Made by a program: the position numbers and the translations under genes
DNA from: GCA-020344555 sp964405925
GTDB taxonomy: Bacteria > Planctomycetota > Phycisphaerae > UBA1845
DNA length: 64,000 nt
Assembly: GCA_964405925.1 (NCBI GenBank)
Contig: CAYOQG010000002.1
Coordinates: forward strand, 5,452-69,451
Reading direction: 5' to 3'
In this document: positions 59,855 to 64,000 of the stretch, in pieces
How positions within the stretch are numbered: the first letter of the stretch is position 1
How the letters are laid out: the number at the start of each line of letters is the position of its first letter
Notes under the pieces: generated by a model
Database searches by the model: none
Seen by the model: the letters and a program-made list of their open reading frames with translations, nothing else
Told to the model about the DNA's origin: nothing

Positions 59855-62800
59855 GATTCGGGTCCTTCAAGTTGGTCAATTCGGCTTTCGAGTTTGTCCA
59901 AAAGAGCTGTTCGGGCGCGCTCCTGTTCGATCGGGCCCTCGCTCGGCGGTTCGCCTGGGACGGGACTCGTCGACTGGAGCGGCGTATGAGTAGGCTCGGC
60001 GATCGTGGGGGTGATGGTGCCCTCGGCTTGTTCTGGCCATTGGGCGGATTCTCGGGCACGGTAGTCGCGAAGCGGTATGTGGTACTCACAGCGCATGGGG
60101 AAAGTATACCCGCCGAACTGTGTGTAGCCTCGGCTGCGAGTGATGTGCACGAGGCTATGCATCTCGGCGTCGCCGGCTTCGATGATGTCGTTGCGGCGAA
60201 GGACCGGGCCGATCTGCTCTTTGATGTGGATGGGCGTAGTGCTGGCGTCGCCGAAGCCGGGCGGGCGCGGCCCCATGTGGCCGGCCTCGAAGTCGTCCAG
60301 ATCGACCCGCCAATCAGCCATGTGATAGAGCGCCTCTCCTGAAGCGTCCATGACCGCTTTCTGCTGAGCCAGGTCGCTGGCGGAGAAGACCTGCTTGAAG
60401 CGGGTGTTGCCCTGCACGACGGGGATCAGGTTACCCGCCGGCGGCTTGTCGAGCTGCGAGAGGTTCTGATGGGAGAGGATGCAGTTGAGATGATTGTGGC
60501 GGGCCTGTTCCAGAATGATGGCGAGGTTCTCGGTGACGATCTGTTGGAACTCGTCGATGACCACGTACACCGTGAAATCTGCGAACCCGCGTCTAACGGA
60601 AGCCGCGAGCAGCGAGAACAACGCCAGTTTGGCGATTTCGGCAACGCTCCTCTCCTCTATCGACGAGGCCAGGGAGAAGTAGATGACCTCCGGTTCTTGG
60701 ATGACCTGAAACATGTCGATCTGGCGCTGAAAGACTCCGGGGCGGTACCCGTCATCCGGGGTGGCGTTCAGGGCCTCAAAGGACGCCAGGGCGTGAACGA
60801 CCGTGTAAAGATGGCTGGCCTCCTCGTACTGCTTTTTGGTGATGCCGAGTTCCTTGTAGGTAGTGGGCAGCGCCTTGGCAATGTAGTGGTCGATCTTTCG
60901 AAACGAGTTGAGCTCCGGGTTCTGCTCGAGCACGGTGGCGAGTACGTGGCGGTGCGCGGACGAGAACCATGCCGGTCCGTAGCCCTCCCCGTATTCAAGG
61001 CCGATGCTCTGGAGGATAACCTCGACGTTCTGCTGTGTGGTGACCTGCGGAATATGCGATTGCAGGAACGGGTTGAATACGTAGGTGGACCGACCCGGGA
61101 AGTTCGTGAACCAGCGAAACGGAATCGGCTGCTTCCGGTGAGCGTTTGCCTCGCGCAGCGCTTCCTGGACCGCCACAAAGAGGGGCATCTCGCCGTTGAG
61201 ATCGAGGACGACCACCGAAGACCGCGGACGACCGATGAGCTGGGCCAACATGGGGGCGAGGGCGAGCGCCGTCTTCCCGGAGCCGCTGTCACCCGTGATG
61301 TGCGTATGCTCCGAAAGAATTTTGCGGTCGAGCAAGACCGGGTAGTCGCCGTGGCTGCTGAAACCCAGCAGAAGGTGATCCGATTCTCTGAGCTGCTCAC
61401 CGTGCTGATCGGTGGTCCTGTGCCTGGAGTCGCGGAGGCGACCCACGTAAGCCGCCCAGGTGTGCGGCTTGTCCGCCGGGTGATACCGGGCGGGTTGCTG
61501 GTCATCTCCCTCCAACGTAAGCCAGTGGTGTGTGAGGACTCGGGCGCCGACACCGAAGCAGATGGCGTAAACGATGATCAACGGAACGATCAAGCACGCC
61601 ACGAGTGAGAAGAACAGGGACGCGATCAGCAGAGGCTTCCCCTTGATCGCCCCCAGAACGGAGGCGAACACAATACCCTCGGGATTGGCCACCAGCGCGG
61701 TGTACGCTCTACCTTCGTCATCCTGTCGTTGGCGCTTTCTGGCGATGTCCTCCACGTAATCTTTGCGTGCCGAGGGCGGAAGCTGCCGCCGGAAAGCTCG
61801 CTGCGCGTCGTCAAGATGGACCAACGTCGTCGTGCTGGGCGTCGATTCGCCGGATTCCCCCGTGAGCGCCGACCAGACGCCTTCCCAAGGAAAGGGCTCG
61901 CGGTACGCGGCCAACCACGGGTCCAGTTTGGCAAACACCGTACAGACGGGAAGGTACGATCCAAGCGGAATGATGATGACGGCCGTGGCAAGAGCGACGG
62001 CGCCGGCGTGAGTACGTCGCCTGTGGATCCGACCGCATGGGCTTTGAAACACGCCCGGCGCCGGCGTGTCATGGGTGTTGTAGTTGAGCCAGGAGACGAT
62101 GGCCTTCCAGACGATCTTGGCGGACAGTAGTGGATCGATGGTCCGGTCGTATTGTCGCACGTCGTAGACACCCCACGCAATCAGTGCAACCACGAACGTG
62201 AAGACGGCCAGCATGACGTCGACGAACGGCGTAGACGTAGCCATGAGCACCAGAATGGCCAAGAGGTAACTCGCGAATACGATGGCTATCCCGAAGGGGT
62301 AGTGGCGGCGCTCGGTGCGTTCGATGGTCGCCATTGAGTCTGGCGACTCGGTCCGTTCCCTGGAGCCGGATTGGAAGAGTGACCGGACGTGCTCGCTGAA
62401 CCGAATGGGGCGCCGCGGCGCGTCACCGGGTAGACCTTTCGGGGCCCACAGGTTACGCCAGCGCATGCGGGTCTTGCGGGCCAGAAACGGATTCGCGAGC
62501 ATCCACTCCGCGTAGTGCGTTACGATCTGATGCGCGAGCCAGGCGCCGGCGACGATGGGAACGGCCAGAAGGGCGGGATGCGGAACGGTGGCAACGAGAT
62601 ACCCGCAGATCGAGAGAACCGGTCCGAAGAAAAGCCAAAAGACGGATCGGCCCACAGATTCGGCAGAGAGAACGAAGTAGTACAAGGCAAGGAGGCCGCC
62701 AATCAGTAAGCTGATCGTTAGGAACAGCCAGGTTGCGGCGAATACAGCGGCGAGGCGGATGACGATGGTGGCCAGAAGGGCCACGGTGGCGCACAGTGCG

Positions 62801-62934
62801 AGCATGTAGATGGTCGAAGTGGTTTCCTCGGCTTCGGATCGGGGATTCGTGCGGTAATCAAGCTCCATGCCATGCGTATCTGGCAACGCCTTGACGTTGA
62901 GGGGGTCGGGGATTGTCCTAACGTTTGGTCGCAC
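59851..62934 (-). CDS. membrane-anchored conjugative coupling-type ATPase (VirD4/TraD-like)
   Basis: 1027 residues from GTG 62934; ATG 62868 is an alternative. Several membrane helices are in the first half: ~40-90, ~100-140, ~212-257, ~310-335 and ~435-466. Walker A is GDSGSGKT (548-555) and Walker B is VYVVIDEFQQIV, followed by HNHLNCILSHQNLSQL, as in VirD4/TraD/TraG and related FtsK-HerA motors. Such ATPases deliver DNA to a conjugative channel. The extra membrane helices make it longer than classical VirD4. It overlaps genes on both sides. Other type IV secretion genes are not in the window. Confidence 0.8.
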   Translation of the reverse strand: MRPNVRTIPDPLNVKALPDTHGMELDYRTNPRSEAEETTSTIYMLALCATVALLATIVIRLAAVFAATWLFLTISLLIGGLLALYYFVLSAESVGRSVFWLFFGPVLSICGYLVATVPHPALLAVPIVAGAWLAHQIVTHYAEWMLANPFLARKTRMRWRNLWAPKGLPGDAPRRPIRFSEHVRSLFQSGSRERTESPDSMATIERTERRHYPFGIAIVFASYLLAILVLMATSTPFVDVMLAVFTFVVALIAWGVYDVRQYDRTIDPLLSAKIVWKAIVSWLNYNTHDTPAPGVFQSPCGRIHRRRTHAGAVALATAVIIIPLGSYLPVCTVFAKLDPWLAAYREPFPWEGVWSALTGESGESTPSTTTLVHLDDAQRAFRRQLPPSARKDYVEDIARKRQRQDDEGRAYTALVANPEGIVFASVLGAIKGKPLLIASLFFSLVACLIVPLIIVYAICFGVGARVLTHHWLTLEGDDQQPARYHPADKPHTWAAYVGRLRDSRHRTTDQHGEQLRESDHLLLGFSSHGDYPVLLDRKILSEHTHITGDSGSGKTALALAPMLAQLIGRPRSSVVVLDLNGEMPLFVAVQEALREANAHRKQPIPFRWFTNFPGRSTYVFNPFLQSHIPQVTTQQNVEVILQSIGLEYGEGYGPAWFSSAHRHVLATVLEQNPELNSFRKIDHYIAKALPTTYKELGITKKQYEEASHLYTVVHALASFEALNATPDDGYRPGVFQRQIDMFQVIQEPEVIYFSLASSIEERSVAEIAKLALFSLLAASVRRGFADFTVYVVIDEFQQIVTENLAIILEQARHNHLNCILSHQNLSQLDKPPAGNLIPVVQGNTRFKQVFSASDLAQQKAVMDASGEALYHMADWRVDLDDFEAGHMGPRPPGFGDASTTPIHIKEQIGPVLRRNDIIEAGDAEMHSLVHITRSRGYTQFGGYTFPMRCEYHIPLRDYRARESAQWPEQAEGTITPTIAEPTHTPLQSTSPVPGEPPSEGPIEQERARTALLDKLESRIDQLEGPES

Positions 62935-63670
62935 GGCCCGGCTTCTCGGGAATCACGGATTCAAGGTCCTCGCGAACCTCGACGCGTACAGGCACCGGCC
63001 GTGGTGCGGAATTGAGCTCCATCTCCAGTTGCCATTTCCGGTCGTTGTCCGTGGTGACGATCGTGATGAGGAACCGTTTCCGCTCGGTAATGAGCGGCTT
63101 CCAGGGCCACAGCCGCAAGCGCTGGCTCATCAGTTCACGAACGCGCTTCATGATGGCCCAGAGCGACTTGCCGTCGTCTACATAAATGTAGCCAATCCGC
63201 TTCTTTGAATCGCCTCCGGACGGTTGGTAGTCATCGTCCAGGTAGTAATAATGGGGCTCTTCAAGGTGGCGATGCAGCAGCTCCGGAAAGCCGTTCTTGA
63301 ACTCGGCCCGCGATAACTTCCGGTAGGGACGGGGGCCGAGCCAGCAGAAACTGAGCATTCCGTAGAACCGTGGCAACGTCTGGCCTCGGAAAGGCTCGGC
63401 CGCATTCTCATCCAGTCCAAATTGCTCAACGGCCTTGGCGGTAACCTGATGAAAGTCGACGGCGGCGTCCCCCGTCAGCCTGGCCGTTGTCAGGTAGCCC
63501 TGATCCCGGCGGCGGCTCACCCACTTGTTGACGGTGTTGACTGAGGAAACGCCGAACAGGCGACGAAGGGCCTCGTTGGTCGTGAGCCGAAACCGTGGCA
63601 GATGATACCGGAACACCTTCATGTCCCGGTCACTGAAACGAACCGCCTTGTTCCCATCGTCCGCTACCAT
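62918..63670 (-). CDS. replication-relaxation-like winged-helix protein
   Basis: A 250-residue protein. Residues 1-70 form a winged helix (FRLTTNEALRRLFGVSSVNT then VNKWVSRRRDQGYL), as in the replication-relaxation family of mobile-element proteins. The middle (YYYLDDDYQPSGGDSKKRIG) and the helical end suggest a nuclease- or DNA-binding fold. The stop lies within the start of the ATPase gene. ATG 63670 overlaps the end of the previous frame by seven bases. Probably DNA processing for transfer or replication. Confidence 0.65.
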   Translation of the reverse strand: MVADDGNKAVRFSDRDMKVFRYHLPRFRLTTNEALRRLFGVSSVNTVNKWVSRRRDQGYLTTARLTGDAAVDFHQVTAKAVEQFGLDENAAEPFRGQTLPRFYGMLSFCWLGPRPYRKLSRAEFKNGFPELLHRHLEEPHYYYLDDDYQPSGGDSKKRIGYIYVDDGKSLWAIMKRVRELMSQRLRLWPWKPLITERKRFLITIVTTDNDRKWQLEMELNSAPRPVPVRVEVREDLESVIPEKPGRATKR

Positions 63671-64000
63671 AGTTCGTAAGGCCTCCCCCGCTGAGCGCAG
63701 TCGACGTGGAGGTCCTGGACGCGCTCCACTTCGTACCGGCCGCCGAACTCAATGGCCAGTTCCGAGCCGTCCTCGCGGCGGATGATTGCGTCGGGGTCCT
63801 TCAGCTTGTAGCCCGCCTTGCCGAGCACGTCCTCTCCGAGCCATGCAGCGGCTGCGCCCGGATCCGTTCGGAGGAGACGGATGTAAATCTCCGAGACGTG
63901 CAGGTCGTGGCTGATCTGATCGGAGAAGATCGGCTTGCGGCGCTGAGGCCCGCCAAGCCGATTGTTCGTGACCTGGGTGGCCAGATACACGGCATAGTGG
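63664..64000 (-). CDS. replication-relaxation-like protein, cut by window edge
   Basis: The last ~112 residues of a gene that continues beyond the right edge; the frame is open to the end of the window. It includes YLATQVTNNRLGGPQRRKPI, then SDQISHDLHVSEIYIRLLR and the possible acidic catalytic segment PDAIIRREDGSELAIEFGGR, which resembles a PD-(D/E)xK-like core (D, then E-x-E). It is coupled to the winged-helix gene and perhaps forms a unit with it. Confidence 0.55.
   Translation of the reverse strand, partial: HYAVYLATQVTNNRLGGPQRRKPIFSDQISHDLHVSEIYIRLLRTDPGAAAAWLGEDVLGKAGYKLKDPDAIIRREDGSELAIEFGGRYEVERVQDLHVDCAQRGRPYELW

Noticed and set aside
60469..61608. A 379-codon open frame antisense to the coupling-type ATPase
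   Set aside because: The opposite strand carries Walker A and B motifs. The antisense frame has no recognisable domain.
32784..64000. Right attachment site of the tmRNA element
   Set aside because: I looked for a second copy of the ssrA 3' end (TTCGATTCCCCCCGCC) and found none in the window, so no right boundary is claimed.

Overview
The window looks like chromosomal DNA of a member of the Planctomycetota, perhaps a Phycisphaerae-like lineage known from metagenomes. The evidence is indirect: a long co-directional MoxR / DUF58 / BatA-like / VWA / coiled-coil / NPCBM cluster, large secreted cysteine-rich proteins ending in dockerin-like repeats, a planctomycete-style integrase remnant and DUF932 protein, and tRNA and tmRNA genes without an encoded CCA. 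No rRNA or phylogenetic marker was available to settle the class.

Left part (1-32.4 kb, mostly host backbone). A HEAT-repeat protein cut by the left edge is followed by tRNA-Lys(CTT), with a decayed integrase tail running into it. Next come a methyltransferase, a CMD/AhpD-like protein, an MNT nucleotidyltransferase with only a stub of its HEPN partner, and an intact HipA-like kinase / DUF3037 pair. glnS has a duplicated 5' end split off by a frameshifted REP-associated transposase bounded by palindromes. A nonsense-broken ECF sigma gene, a PIG-L deacetylase, a GNAT and a LOG-family protein follow. From 13.9 to 27.6 kb eight genes on the + strand form a probable operon: MoxR ATPase, DUF58, two VWA membrane proteins, a DUF4175-like membrane protein, a small acidic protein, a prenyltransferase-repeat protein and an NPCBM protein. 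A 1266-residue secreted mosaic protein with a trypsin-like domain ends this part.

Right part (32.4-64 kb, probable integrative conjugative element). A one-piece tmRNA gene with a good promoter ends where a tyrosine-recombinase module begins (integrase, then an excisionase-like protein). Behind it lie an XRE/ImmA-type control pair, an RHH protein, a HigB/HigA-type toxin-antitoxin pair, a second tyrosine recombinase, a secreted lipase-like protein and many small unknown genes. At the far right sits a minus-strand transfer or replication module: a 1027-residue membrane-anchored coupling-type ATPase, a membrane-anchored coiled-coil protein and two replication-relaxation-like proteins, the last cut by the right edge. 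No relaxase was recognised and the far attachment site is not in the window.

Three full-length group II introns lie in this element. One (52754-55152, minus) interrupts a DUF932 gene, and excision at the predicted junctions restores one open frame. A second carries a maturase with an N-terminal frameshift; the third has a maturase frame running through domain V. The most unusual feature is a cluster of very small membrane or zinc-ribbon genes at 57.2-58.6 kb. It carries two copies of a compact RNA-like motif of about 66 nt with two hairpins and a possible pseudoknot, plus other hairpins and a strong terminator.
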